Shown piece after piece: positions 5,976-12,289 of a stretch of DNA of 12,289 bases; within the stretch, counting starts at the first letter, position 1; each line of letters opens with the position of its first letter. The stretch spans positions 1-12,289 of the forward strand of contig JAOPWK010000011.1 in the NCBI GenBank assembly GCA_025965735.1. The letters are read 5' to 3'. The stretch is from Frankiales bacterium (GTDB taxonomy: Bacteria > Actinomycetota > Actinomycetes > Mycobacteriales > SCTD01). Both the position numbers and the translations under genes were made by a program. The notes under the pieces were generated by a model. The model ran no database searches and had not been told where the DNA came from. It saw nothing but the letters and a program-made list of their open reading frames with translations.

Positions 5976-6998
5976 TCAGGCCGTCCGGTGCGACGCCACC
6001 CAGTCGTCGATCTCGGCCCACCGCTCGTACAGCCACTCCTCCTGGGCGTCGCGCTCCCGCGGCACCTCGTCGGCAGGGACGAACCACCAGCGCAGGCGCA
6101 CGGTGCTGTCCATCGGCAGGCCGTCCCACAGGTCGGCGGCCGTCGACAGGTGCTCCAGCCCGGTGTGGCCGACGAAGACGACGTCCGCGTGCGGCGCGGC
6201 CTCCAGCGCTGCAGCGACGCCGCCCGGGCGGGGCGGCAGCAGGTGCTGCATCTGTTCGGCCCGGCTGGCCTGCTCGAGCATGCCCTTGCCGCGCAGCCGG
6301 TCGATCGCCTTGAGCCGGCGGCCTGCGGTGAAGTTGCCGCCCTCCGGGAAGATGAGCAGCGCGTCCTCCTCGCCGAGGTCGCGCGCGAGGTCGGCGACGC
6401 GCTGCGGCATGTCCTTGCGGCCGCTGGTCATGAAGGCGTTCGGCAGCCGGTTGAGGTAGACGTCCAGCAGCGGGTCCCACTGCAGCGTGTCCTTGAGGAC
6501 GATGCGCGGGCGGCGCAGGTGGTCGCGGTCCATCAGCGTGCGGACGAGGAGCAGCGAGTCGCCGGGGCCGGCGTGCCGGCTGAGCACGACCATCGCGTTC
6601 GTCGAGCCGGGCACGCCGTCGTCGAGGGGCGACCACGAGACGTCGTCGTCCACGATCTCGAGGTGGAACAGCACCCGCGCGGTGAGCAGCACCTCCATGA
6701 GCAGGCCGTGCAGCACGGCGTAGTGCGCCTTCTGGAACGCCGGCGAGCGCAGCTTCCAGCCGAAGCCGCTGGCCACCCAGAGCACGAAAGCGACGGCCAG
6801 CCCGACGCACTCGAGCAGCAGGTAGACCAGCACGAACGCCAGCAGCCGCAGCACCCGCCACCGGCCGGGGATCACGAGCGACAGCCCGATGGCCACCAGC
6901 ACGAGCAGCGGCAGCAGCGTGGCGGCGACGGCAAGCCCGACCACGACGAGCAGCGACAACGGCCGGCGCACCCAGGTGGGCGGGAGGGGCACGTTCAC
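5976..6998 (-). CDS. PlsC-like 1-acyl-sn-glycerol-3-phosphate acyltransferase family protein
   Basis: The 340-residue protein has a hydrophobic N-terminal third with about three membrane segments (roughly 14-43, 48-78 and a weaker one near 95-110), then a catalytic domain. The acyltransferase block I is SRHAGPGD (H142 and D147 form the HX4D dyad), and block III is FPEG (217-220), followed by GGNFTAGRR. These are the hallmarks of PlsC-type enzymes, which acylate lysophosphatidate or other lysophospholipids at the membrane. Family members average about 240 residues, so this longer, multi-pass form is a variant and its acceptor is uncertain. I chose GTG 6998 because GAGGTG (7009-7004) is five bases upstream; an in-frame start further up to 7124 would overlap the patatin gene. 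It lies 76 bases downstream of the patatin-like lipase and probably shares its transcript. Confidence 0.87.
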   Translation of the reverse strand: MNVPLPPTWVRRPLSLLVVVGLAVAATLLPLLVLVAIGLSLVIPGRWRVLRLLAFVLVYLLLECVGLAVAFVLWVASGFGWKLRSPAFQKAHYAVLHGLLMEVLLTARVLFHLEIVDDDVSWSPLDDGVPGSTNAMVVLSRHAGPGDSLLLVRTLMDRDHLRRPRIVLKDTLQWDPLLDVYLNRLPNAFMTSGRKDMPQRVADLARDLGEEDALLIFPEGGNFTAGRRLKAIDRLRGKGMLEQASRAEQMQHLLPPRPGGVAAALEAAPHADVVFVGHTGLEHLSTAADLWDGLPMDSTVRLRWWFVPADEVPRERDAQEEWLYERWAEIDDWVASHRTA

Positions 6999-7000
6999 AG

Positions 7001-7009
7001 CTTCACCTC
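7001..7009 (-). promoter_or_regulatory. Strong ribosome-binding site that decides the plsC-like start
   Basis: GAGGTGAAG on the minus strand places its core five bases before GTG 6998. It rules in that start over the longer in-frame reading from 7124, which would begin inside the patatin gene. Confidence 0.7.
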
Positions 7010-7074
7010 GGCTCGCTCCGCAGCCGGCGTACGCATCCGCTCGTGCCTCGCGGCCCACCCGAGGACAGCTCCGC

Positions 7075-7902
7075 TCACAGGTTCGCCAGGTACGACGTGG
7101 TCGCCGCATGCGCCCGCTCCACACGACGGCCGACCCGCCGGGCGTCCTTGTAGCGCAGCGCCTTGAGCCCCTCGGGCACCTCGTCGCCGGTCGGCAGCAC
7201 GTGCACGACGACGTCCTCGGGCAGCCGCGCCATGTCGGCGGCGAACCGGTGCCGACGGGCGATCTCGAAGGCCACCAGCGCGACCTCCCACGGCCGCGTC
7301 GGCGGCGCGAGCGGCCGCTCGATGCGCCCCACCTGCAGCACGTAGACCGTGCGCGCGCCGAGCTCGACCGCGCGGCTCACCGGGATCGAGTTCACCAGGC
7401 CGCCGTCGAGGAAGTGCTCGTCGCCGATCCGCACCGGCGCCAGCAGGCCGGGCACCGCGCACGAGGCCATGATCGCATCGCTCAGGGAACCGGACGTGAA
7501 CCAGTGCTCGGCCGCTCGCTCGATGGAGGCGCCGACGCACTGGAAGGGCACCGGCAGGTCCTCGATGCGCTCCACCGGGAGGTGCTCGGCGAGCAGCTGG
7601 CGCAGCGGGCCGCGTCCGTGCAGGTGGGTCTGCGTGCGCACCGCCCGGCCGACCCGGGCCGCGATCGAGCCGCTGAACACCCCGCCCTCGGCCGACAGCT
7701 GCCGCCACAGCTCGGCCAGCCGCACCGTCGTCTCGACCCGCGGGTCGGACGCCAGGAAGGCGCCGTTCAGGGCGCCGATCGACGTCCCCACCACGAGGTC
7801 CGGGGTGATGCCGGCCTCCAGCAGCGCGCGCAGCATCCCCACCTCGCCGGAGCCGAGCACGCCGCCACCACCGAGGACGAAGGCGACGTCATGACCGGGC
7901 AC
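7075..7902 (-). CDS. Patatin-like phospholipase family protein
   Basis: Patatin-like proteins are serine-aspartate dyad lipases that release fatty acids from phospholipids. With GTG 7902 as start the product has 275 residues. The oxyanion loop GGGGVLG (11-17) comes first, then the nucleophile elbow GTSIG (39-43, Ser41), and then the DGG motif (166-168, Asp166). All three are intact and in the usual order, so the enzyme should be active. There is no signal peptide, as expected for the short bacterial RssA-like members. GAAGG lies eight bases before the chosen GTG; the frame is open upstream to 8073, but that would cross the divergent peptidase gene and adds an arginine-rich, unconserved-looking tail. 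It precedes the PlsC-like gene, suggesting a deacylation-reacylation pair. Substrate is inferred. Confidence 0.9.
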   Translation of the reverse strand: MPGHDVAFVLGGGGVLGSGEVGMLRALLEAGITPDLVVGTSIGALNGAFLASDPRVETTVRLAELWRQLSAEGGVFSGSIAARVGRAVRTQTHLHGRGPLRQLLAEHLPVERIEDLPVPFQCVGASIERAAEHWFTSGSLSDAIMASCAVPGLLAPVRIGDEHFLDGGLVNSIPVSRAVELGARTVYVLQVGRIERPLAPPTRPWEVALVAFEIARRHRFAADMARLPEDVVVHVLPTGDEVPEGLKALRYKDARRVGRRVERAHAATTSYLANL

Positions 7903-8003
7903 GGCGATGACCTTCCCACCCCCGCCCGCTTCAGCCCGGGCGCGTTCGCGTCGAAGCAGTCCGTGGTCCCCCGTCCACCCTGACCGAGAGAGCGGTTCCC
8001 TCC

Positions 8004-9188
8004 ATGCGCGTGCGCGTCCTCGGCTGCGCGCTGCTGTCGGCGTTCGCGGTCGGCACGGCAGGGCTGCAGGCACCGGTGGCCGCCGCGCCGCGCACGGCCA
8101 CCTCGACGTCGGACACGCTCAAGGAGCAGGTCGCGCGACTCTCCGCCGAGATCGACCGCGTGGGTGCGCAGCTGGCCAAGGACGCCCAGGCGTACGAGGA
8201 GGCCGAGACGGCGCTGGGGTCGGTGACGCAGCAGCAGTTCGCCGCGCGGGCCGACCGTGACGCGCTGGTCGCCGCCGAGTCCGAGTCCCGTACCGCCCTG
8301 CAGGGCCTGGCCCGCGCCGCCTACAAGGGCGGCGTCCCGCCGATGGTCACCGCGCTGATGTCCGGCGATCCCGGAGCGCTGTCGCAGCTGGCCTACGTGC
8401 AGCGCTCGGTCAACCGGGTCGGCGTCTCGCGCAACGACCTCACGCGCGACCTCGCCGCGCAGCAGGCCGGCGCCGGCAAGGCGCTGGAGCGCTCAGACGC
8501 CCTGCGGCGCAAGGCCCTCGCGCAGCGGCAGGCGCTCGAGCTGCAGCGCCAGGAGCTGGCCGCAAGGACCACCAAGCTCACCGCGGACCTGCAGGCCGCC
8601 GGCGCGAAGCTCATCCAAGCGCGTGCCGCCGAGGCCGCCCGCCTGGCGGGGCTGCGCCTCGCCGCACAGCAGCAGGCCGCCGCCATGGCCGCCCAGCGCG
8701 CCATGCAGGCCGCGGCCGCCGGCATCCCGTACGTCGGGTCCATGGGCGGCGGCGGGGGTCTGTGCCAGCCGCCCAGCAGCTACGGCGAGGCCAACGGCTT
8801 CCTGTCCGACGCGAGCCTGTGCCCGGTGGACACCGTGCCGGGCCACCGGCTGCGGACCGACGCGGCGCGTGCCTTCGACGCCCTCAACCGCGCGCGCATC
8901 GCCAGCACCGGTCAGGCCCTGTGCATCACCGACTCCTACCGGAGCTACCCGGAGCAGGTCGACGTCTTCCGCCGCAAGCCCACCCTCGCCGCGACCCCCG
9001 GGCGCAGCCAGCACGGCTGGGGCCTCGCGCTCGACCTCGGCTGCGGCGTGCAGGGCTTCGGCTCCGAGCCGCACCGCTGGATGCAGCTGAACGCCTGGAA
9101 GTTCGGCTGGATCCACCCGGCGTGGGCGCAGCAGAGCGGCAGCAAGCCCGAGGCCTGGCACTGGGAGTACGTGGGCGTCGCTCGCTAG
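8004..9188 (+). CDS. Secreted coiled-coil D-alanyl-D-alanine carboxypeptidase (VanY-type, M15 family), copy 1
   Basis: The 394-residue product has a signal peptide (1-28, ending PVAAA before PRT), a long alanine/glutamine-rich coiled coil (about 37-235) and a C-terminal M15 metallopeptidase domain (about 264-390). Zinc ligands are H337 and D344 in SQHGWGLALD and H386 in WHWEY, with E383 as catalytic base; DSYRSYPEQVDVF (310-322) is the usual substrate-side motif. Such enzymes trim the terminal D-Ala from peptidoglycan stems. The coiled coil is broken by AAYKGGVPPMVTALMSGDP (105-123), which resembles the loop in PcsB/RipC-type hydrolases activated by FtsEX. Four cysteines (254, 273, 307, 347) may form disulfides. 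The start is ATG 8004; no clear ribosome-binding site is visible. It is divergent from the patatin gene and heads a cluster with the MFS gene and a second copy. Confidence 0.9.
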   Translation: MRVRVLGCALLSAFAVGTAGLQAPVAAAPRTATSTSDTLKEQVARLSAEIDRVGAQLAKDAQAYEEAETALGSVTQQQFAARADRDALVAAESESRTALQGLARAAYKGGVPPMVTALMSGDPGALSQLAYVQRSVNRVGVSRNDLTRDLAAQQAGAGKALERSDALRRKALAQRQALELQRQELAARTTKLTADLQAAGAKLIQARAAEAARLAGLRLAAQQQAAAMAAQRAMQAAAAGIPYVGSMGGGGGLCQPPSSYGEANGFLSDASLCPVDTVPGHRLRTDAARAFDALNRARIASTGQALCITDSYRSYPEQVDVFRRKPTLAATPGRSQHGWGLALDLGCGVQGFGSEPHRWMQLNAWKFGWIHPAWAQQSGSKPEAWHWEYVGVAR

Positions 9189-9191
9189 CGT
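9186..9191 (+). promoter_or_regulatory. Putative -10 element (TAGCGT) that includes the stop codon of the upstream peptidase gene
   Basis: The TAG stop of the first VanY-type gene forms the first half of TAGCGT, which fits TANNNT. Seven bases later is GTG 9199, so a leaderless transcript would start at that codon. The same arrangement recurs at 10402. No -35 element is apparent. Confidence 0.3.
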
Positions 9192-9198
9192 GGCGCCG

Positions 9199-10404
9199 GT
9201 GACGGTGCTGGGTCGGTACGCCTCGGTGCTGCGCGGCCGCGGTACCGCCCTGCCGCTGGTGTCCAGCATCGTGGGCCGGCTCGGCCTCGGCATGACCACG
9301 CTGGCGCTGCTCCTGCTGGTCCGGGACAGCACCGGCTCGTACGCCGCCGCAGGCCTGGTCTCCGCCGCCTACGCGCTGGCCTTCGGCGTCTTCGGCCCGT
9401 CGCGGGCCCGCGCCGCCGACCGCACCGGCCCGGTCCCCGCGCTGCTGCTCACCGCCGCCGTCCACCCCGTGGCGCTCGGCGCCCTGGTCGCGCTGTCGGT
9501 CGCGGGCGCGCCGACCTGGGCGCTGCTGCTTCCGGCCGTCCTCGGTGGCGCGAGCGTGCCGCCGCACGGCCCGGTGATGCGGGCGCTGTGGGGCTCGCTG
9601 CTCGAGGGACCGCTGCGCGCCACGGCGTACTCGCTGGAGTCGGTGGTCGTCGAGCTCTGCTTCGTCATCGGGCCGCTGCTCACCGCGGTGCTCACCGCGA
9701 CGGTCCACCCGGGAGCCGCCGTCGTGGCGGCCTCCCTGCTCGCGACGGTCGGCGGCGTGGCGATGGTCGCCACTCCTGCGGTGCGGGCGGTCGTGCCGCA
9801 CGACACCCCGCACGGCAGCCGCTTCGGCCCGCTCACCTCCCCAGCGGTGCGGGCGCTGCTGCTCACCGTCGCCGGCATCGGAGCCGGGTTCGGCGCCATC
9901 GAGGTGTCGCTGCCCGCGTTCGTCGAGGGGCAGGGCGGACGGCCCGCGGCGGCCGGGCTGCTGCTGGCCGTCTGGGCGTTCGGCTCCATCGTCGGCGGCC
10001 TCGTCTACGGCGGGCTGCACCTGGCCACGCCGCACCGGCGCCAGCTGCCGGTGCTCGTCGCCGCCCTCACCGTCGGCACGCTGCTGCCGCTGCTGGCGCC
10101 GGGACCGACCTCGATGGGGGTCGCGCTGTTCGTGTACGGCCTCGCGATCGCGCCGTTCAGCGCGTGCAACTCCGTGCTGCTCGGGGAGTCCGCGCCGGCC
10201 GGCACGACGACCGAGGCCTTCGCCTGGAACAGCAGCATGATCTTCGGCGGGGCAGCGCTGGGCAGTGCGGCCGCCGGTCTGCTCGTGGACCACGTCGGCC
10301 CGACCGCGGGGCTCGCCGTGACGGCCGCCGCGGGCGCCCTCTCGCTGGCCGCGGCGGTCGCGAGCCTGGCGCGCCTGCCGGGTCCGGAGGCCGTCCGCCC
10401 CTAG
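9199..10404 (+). CDS. MFS transporter
   Basis: The 401-residue product is a twelve-helix major facilitator carrier. Hydrophobic segments run throughout, and the loop between helices 2 and 3 reads GPSRARAADRTGPVP, a divergent form of MFS motif A (G-x-x-x-D-R-x-G). The short N-terminus TVLGRYASVLRGRG and a positive loop after helix 6 (about residue 205) fit the two-domain architecture. I prefer GTG 9199 because TAGCGT ends seven bases upstream and it gives the short cytoplasmic tail common in this group; GTG 9190, one base after the previous stop, would add three residues and allow translational reinitiation. The cargo cannot be read from sequence. Its place between two paralogous cell-wall peptidases hints at export or uptake linked to the envelope, which is inference only. 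Confidence 0.9.
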   Translation: MTVLGRYASVLRGRGTALPLVSSIVGRLGLGMTTLALLLLVRDSTGSYAAAGLVSAAYALAFGVFGPSRARAADRTGPVPALLLTAAVHPVALGALVALSVAGAPTWALLLPAVLGGASVPPHGPVMRALWGSLLEGPLRATAYSLESVVVELCFVIGPLLTAVLTATVHPGAAVVAASLLATVGGVAMVATPAVRAVVPHDTPHGSRFGPLTSPAVRALLLTVAGIGAGFGAIEVSLPAFVEGQGGRPAAAGLLLAVWAFGSIVGGLVYGGLHLATPHRRQLPVLVAALTVGTLLPLLAPGPTSMGVALFVYGLAIAPFSACNSVLLGESAPAGTTTEAFAWNSSMIFGGAALGSAAAGLLVDHVGPTAGLAVTAAAGALSLAAAVASLARLPGPEAVRP

Positions 10405-10407
10405 CGT
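10402..10407 (+). promoter_or_regulatory. Putative -10 element (TAGCGT) that includes the stop codon of the MFS gene
   Basis: TAG, the MFS stop codon, begins TAGCGT, followed seven bases later by GTG 10415 of the second peptidase gene. The layout is identical to that at 9186, and no ribosome-binding site precedes either GTG. The -35 region shows no recognisable hexamer. Confidence 0.3.
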
Positions 10408-10414
10408 TCCACGG

Positions 10415-11482
10415 GTGTTCTCCCTGCGCCGCGCGAGCACCGTCCTCGCCCTCGCAGTCGGTCTCCCGCTGCTCCCGGTGCCCACCGGCGCGCAGGCCGC
10501 GGACCCCGTGGCGCAGGCCCGCCGCGAGGTGGCCGCAGTACGCGTCGAGGTGGAGCGGACCGCCCGCGTCCTGAGCGAGGGCACCCGCAAGCTGGAGCGC
10601 GAGCAGGCGGCGCTCGGCAAGGTGCAGCGGTCGCTGGAGCGGGCTCGCCGTGACGCCGGGACGGCGACGGCGCAGTCGGACGAGGCCAAGACCAGGCTGC
10701 GCGCCCTCGCCGCCGCGGCGTACCGGTCACCGGTCCCGGACGGCCTCGCGCTCGCCCTCACCGGCACGCCTGACGGCTTCGTCGGGGCGATGGTGGCGCG
10801 GGCCGACCTCGCCCGCGCGCAGGGCAGCAGCACGGAGGTCCTGCGCCAGGCGACCGCCGCACGGGTGCGCGCGCAGGGCGCGGTGCGCAGCGTCGAGCAG
10901 CTCACCGCCGAGGCGGCCGCCAAGGAGCGGGCGCTGGCCTCACGGGTCGAGGCGCTGCGGTCTCAGGCGGAGCGCTCGGCGAAGAAGCTGGCCGACGCCT
11001 CCTCCCGGCTGCAGGGCGCCCAGCGGCGCGCGACCCGCAGCCGGACCGGGTCGGTCGTCGCCACCTGCGACGGCGGCAGCACCCGCGGTGCCGCGAACGG
11101 CTTCCTGGACCGGTCGGTGCTGTGCCCGCTGGAGGGGGCGCCCGGACACGCCCTGCGCGCTGATGCGGCAGCCGCCTTCAACCGGATGACGGCAGCGGCG
11201 CTGGACGATCGCGGCGCCCGCCTCTGCGTCAACGACTCCTACCGGTCCTACGCCGGGCAGGTCAGCGTCTTCCGGCGCAAGCCGCGGCTGGCCGCCGTCC
11301 CCGGCACCAGCCGGCACGGCCTCGGCGTGGCGGTCGACATCGGCTGCGGCGGCGAGCGCTTCGGTTCGAGCACCTACCGGTGGCTCAAGGCGAACGCCGG
11401 ACGCTTCGGCTGGGTGCACCCGGCGTGGGCCGAGCCGGGCGGCGGCATGCCGGAGCCCTGGCACTGGGAGTACGCCGGCTAG
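10415..11482 (+). CDS. Secreted coiled-coil D-alanyl-D-alanine carboxypeptidase (VanY-type, M15 family), copy 2
   Basis: This 355-residue paralogue of the peptidase at 8004 has the same plan: signal peptide (1-28, ending GAQA before AD), a coiled coil (about 33-207) interrupted by AAAYRSPVPDGLALALTGTPD (100-120), and an M15 domain (about 226-353). Zinc ligands are H301 and D308 (SRHGLGVAVD) and H350 (WHWEY), with E347 as base; NDSYRSYAGQVSVF matches the sister enzyme. The four cysteines are kept (218, 237, 271, 311), which argues for conserved disulfides. It is about 40 residues shorter, mainly because it lacks the alanine/glutamine-rich stretch and glycine linker before the catalytic domain. 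Divergence is considerable, so the duplication looks old. The GTG start is ten bases after the MFS stop, without a ribosome-binding site. It should act outside the membrane on peptidoglycan stem peptides. Confidence 0.9.
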   Translation: MFSLRRASTVLALAVGLPLLPVPTGAQAADPVAQARREVAAVRVEVERTARVLSEGTRKLEREQAALGKVQRSLERARRDAGTATAQSDEAKTRLRALAAAAYRSPVPDGLALALTGTPDGFVGAMVARADLARAQGSSTEVLRQATAARVRAQGAVRSVEQLTAEAAAKERALASRVEALRSQAERSAKKLADASSRLQGAQRRATRSRTGSVVATCDGGSTRGAANGFLDRSVLCPLEGAPGHALRADAAAAFNRMTAAALDDRGARLCVNDSYRSYAGQVSVFRRKPRLAAVPGTSRHGLGVAVDIGCGGERFGSSTYRWLKANAGRFGWVHPAWAEPGGGMPEPWHWEYAG

Positions 11483-11486
11483 GAGC

Positions 11487-11508
11487 CGCCTGATCTTGCT
11501 GATCGGCG
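11487..11508 (+). terminator. Hairpin just after the peptidase/MFS cluster, possible U-less terminator
   Basis: CGCC-(T)-GATC pairs with GATC-GGCG around loop TTGCT, giving eight pairs with one bulged T, starting four bases past the stop of the second peptidase gene. There is no T-tract, but actinobacterial terminators often lack one. The left and right GATC also form a TGATC direct repeat, so a protein-binding role is the alternative. Confidence 0.4.
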
Positions 11509-11553
11509 CTAGGTTCCGCGGCGGAGGGTCGAGCCTGGACAAGGAGTCGACCC

Positions 11554-11781
11554 GTGCGCCTCGAGATGCTCACCCCGCCCGCCCTCGTCGCCGTGGACCG
11601 CGCCCCCGCGCTGCTGCTGGCTCGCCGCGGCGACCGTCGCTACGTGCAGGTCAGCCGCGGGGCCGGCCTGAACCACCTGCGGTGGGTGCCCGCTGACGCG
11701 GTGCGGCCTGCAGAGGAGGCGGAGCCGGTGCAGGCGGTGCTGCCCACGACCCGCTTCGGGCTGCCGCGCGCGCAGCGCTAG
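11554..11781 (+). CDS. Small conserved-looking protein of unknown function (75 residues)
   Basis: The GTG at 11554 is preceded by AAGGAG (11541-11546) with seven bases between, the best ribosome-binding site in this part of the window, so the gene is probably real. The 75-residue product has a short hydrophobic strand (LVAVDRAPALLLARRG), a basic turn DRRYVQVSRG and the motif GLNHLRWVPADAV (about 38-50), then an acidic linker and the tail TTRFGLPRA. There is no signal peptide or membrane helix, so it is likely cytoplasmic. The compact beta-rich core with RYVQVSRG and NHLRWVP looks like a folded small domain rather than a shadow frame. I do not recognise the family and assign no function. It is separated by a hairpin from the peptidase gene upstream, and its stop codon overlaps that of the convergent thioesterase-like gene. 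Confidence 0.72.
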   Translation: MRLEMLTPPALVAVDRAPALLLARRGDRRYVQVSRGAGLNHLRWVPADAVRPAEEAEPVQAVLPTTRFGLPRAQR

Positions 11782-12289
11782 CGCGGTGCGACGAGCAGGC
11801 TCTGTGCGCCGACCCCGACCGGCCCCTGCTGGTCGGACAGCCGCGTGGTCGCCAGGCCCGCTCCGCCGGAGGAGATCGCGGTCTGCGCGTCGACGCAGAC
11901 CCACTCGCCGACCGCCTCGCGGTGCAGGTGCACGGTGAGCTCCGGGTTGATGAAGTGCCACTGCGTCAGGTCCAGCTCGCTGCTCAGCCCGTTGCCGCTG
12001 TCTGCCACCGCGAGGACGCGTTGCAGCGGGCTCGGCTCCTCGTCCGGCACCAGCGGGTGCTTCAGCCGCGTCCACACCGTCGCGGCGCCCGGCACGTCGA
12101 AGCGCCCCGCGGAAAAGCGCCACTCGACGGCGGACAGGTAGCCGTCGACCCACCCGCCGTTTGTCATGTCGTGCGCCTGCTCCGGGAGCGCCGGCGGCTG
12201 CGGGTCCTTCGGCGGCACGCCCTCGTTGTCCGTCCGCTTCACCCGCCAGGCTGCCGCGCGGGCGGCGTCCCGGCCGTCGGCCGACACGA
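11778..12289 (-). CDS. Acyl-CoA thioesterase-like hotdog protein (C-terminal part, cut by the right edge)
   Basis: About 170 C-terminal residues are visible. The last 70 form a hotdog-fold end: LDLTQWHFINPELTVHLHREAVGEWVCVDAQT, then SSGGAGLATTRLSD and QGPVGVGAQSLLV. The sequence N-P-E-L-T-V-H-L-H-R-x-x-V-G-E-W followed by A-Q-S-L-L-V is typical of TesB-like thioesterase family proteins in actinobacteria, which carry two hotdog halves in about 260-280 residues. Near the right edge the visible part begins SADGRDAARAAAWRVKR, which matches the end of the first hotdog; the GTG at 12287 is therefore probably an internal valine and the gene continues beyond the window. Such enzymes hydrolyse acyl-CoAs in the cytoplasm; chain-length preference cannot be judged. 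It is convergent with the 75-residue gene, sharing CTAG at 11778-11781. Confidence 0.85.
   Translation of the reverse strand, partial: VSADGRDAARAAAWRVKRTDNEGVPPKDPQPPALPEQAHDMTNGGWVDGYLSAVEWRFSAGRFDVPGAATVWTRLKHPLVPDEEPSPLQRVLAVADSGNGLSSELDLTQWHFINPELTVHLHREAVGEWVCVDAQTAISSGGAGLATTRLSDQQGPVGVGAQSLLVAPR

Noticed and set aside
3134..6313. A 1059-codon open frame on the plus strand crossing the PucR, moeA, VOC and tRNA region
   Set aside because: It runs antisense to two well-supported genes and through a tRNA. Its product is a low-complexity arginine/alanine/glycine/proline mixture, a common artefact of very high GC.
5149..6861. A 570-codon minus-strand frame spanning the acyltransferase, tRNA and moeA region
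   Set aside because: It is out of frame with both recognised minus-strand genes and includes the tRNA; no domain is visible.
6995..7036. A 13-codon leader peptide (ATG 7036) whose TGA overlaps the GTG start of the PlsC-like gene
   Set aside because: The overlap is suggestive of coupling, but the ATG has no good ribosome-binding site, and the codons show no attenuator-like run. More likely chance.
8926..10923. A 665-codon minus-strand frame opposite the peptidase and MFS genes
   Set aside because: It is antisense to three genes with clear motifs and has low-complexity composition.
12285..12287. GTG near the right edge as the start of the thioesterase-like gene
   Set aside because: The following residues match the end of a first hotdog half in two-domain family members, so the codon is more likely an internal valine of a gene that continues off the window.

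Overview
The window comes from a very GC-rich actinobacterium. GC looks well above 70% by eye, codon third positions are almost all G or C, and GTG and TTG starts are common. Its PucR and MerR regulators and its coiled-coil VanY-type peptidases also fit Actinomycetota. I cannot name the genus. I see no phage, insertion sequence, CRISPR array or transfer hallmark; it reads as ordinary chromosome with twelve protein genes (two cut by the window edges) and one tRNA.

Left block (1-5401, all minus strand). Transcription runs leftward: a MoeA-like molybdopterin protein, a PucR-type regulator, then a tightly packed membrane cluster. That cluster is a 619-residue polytopic protein rich in histidines with a FixH/YtkA-like outer domain, a 44-residue single-pass protein coupled to it by an ATGA overlap, and a MerR-type regulator overlapping that one. 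After a 50-base gap comes the start of a MauE/DoxX-like membrane protein that runs off the left edge. A perfect inverted repeat sits in the probable promoter of the cluster. This is the most interesting and least characterised part of the window.

Middle (5402-7902). A small VOC (glyoxalase-fold) gene diverges from moeA; a perfect hairpin overlaps its ribosome-binding site. It converges on a tRNA-Ser(UGA) gene on the minus strand. Upstream of that tRNA, also on the minus strand, lie a patatin-like lipase and a PlsC-type acyltransferase, a pair that could remodel membrane phospholipids.

Right block (8004-12289). On the plus strand, two paralogous secreted coiled-coil/VanY-type (M15) peptidases flank an MFS transporter, with gaps of 10 bases each if the start chosen here for the transporter is right. 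A hairpin and a 75-residue conserved-looking protein of unknown function follow. That gene converges on the C-terminal half of an acyl-CoA thioesterase-like hotdog protein; the two share a CTAG that supplies both stop codons.

No gap between genes exceeds about 100 bases.
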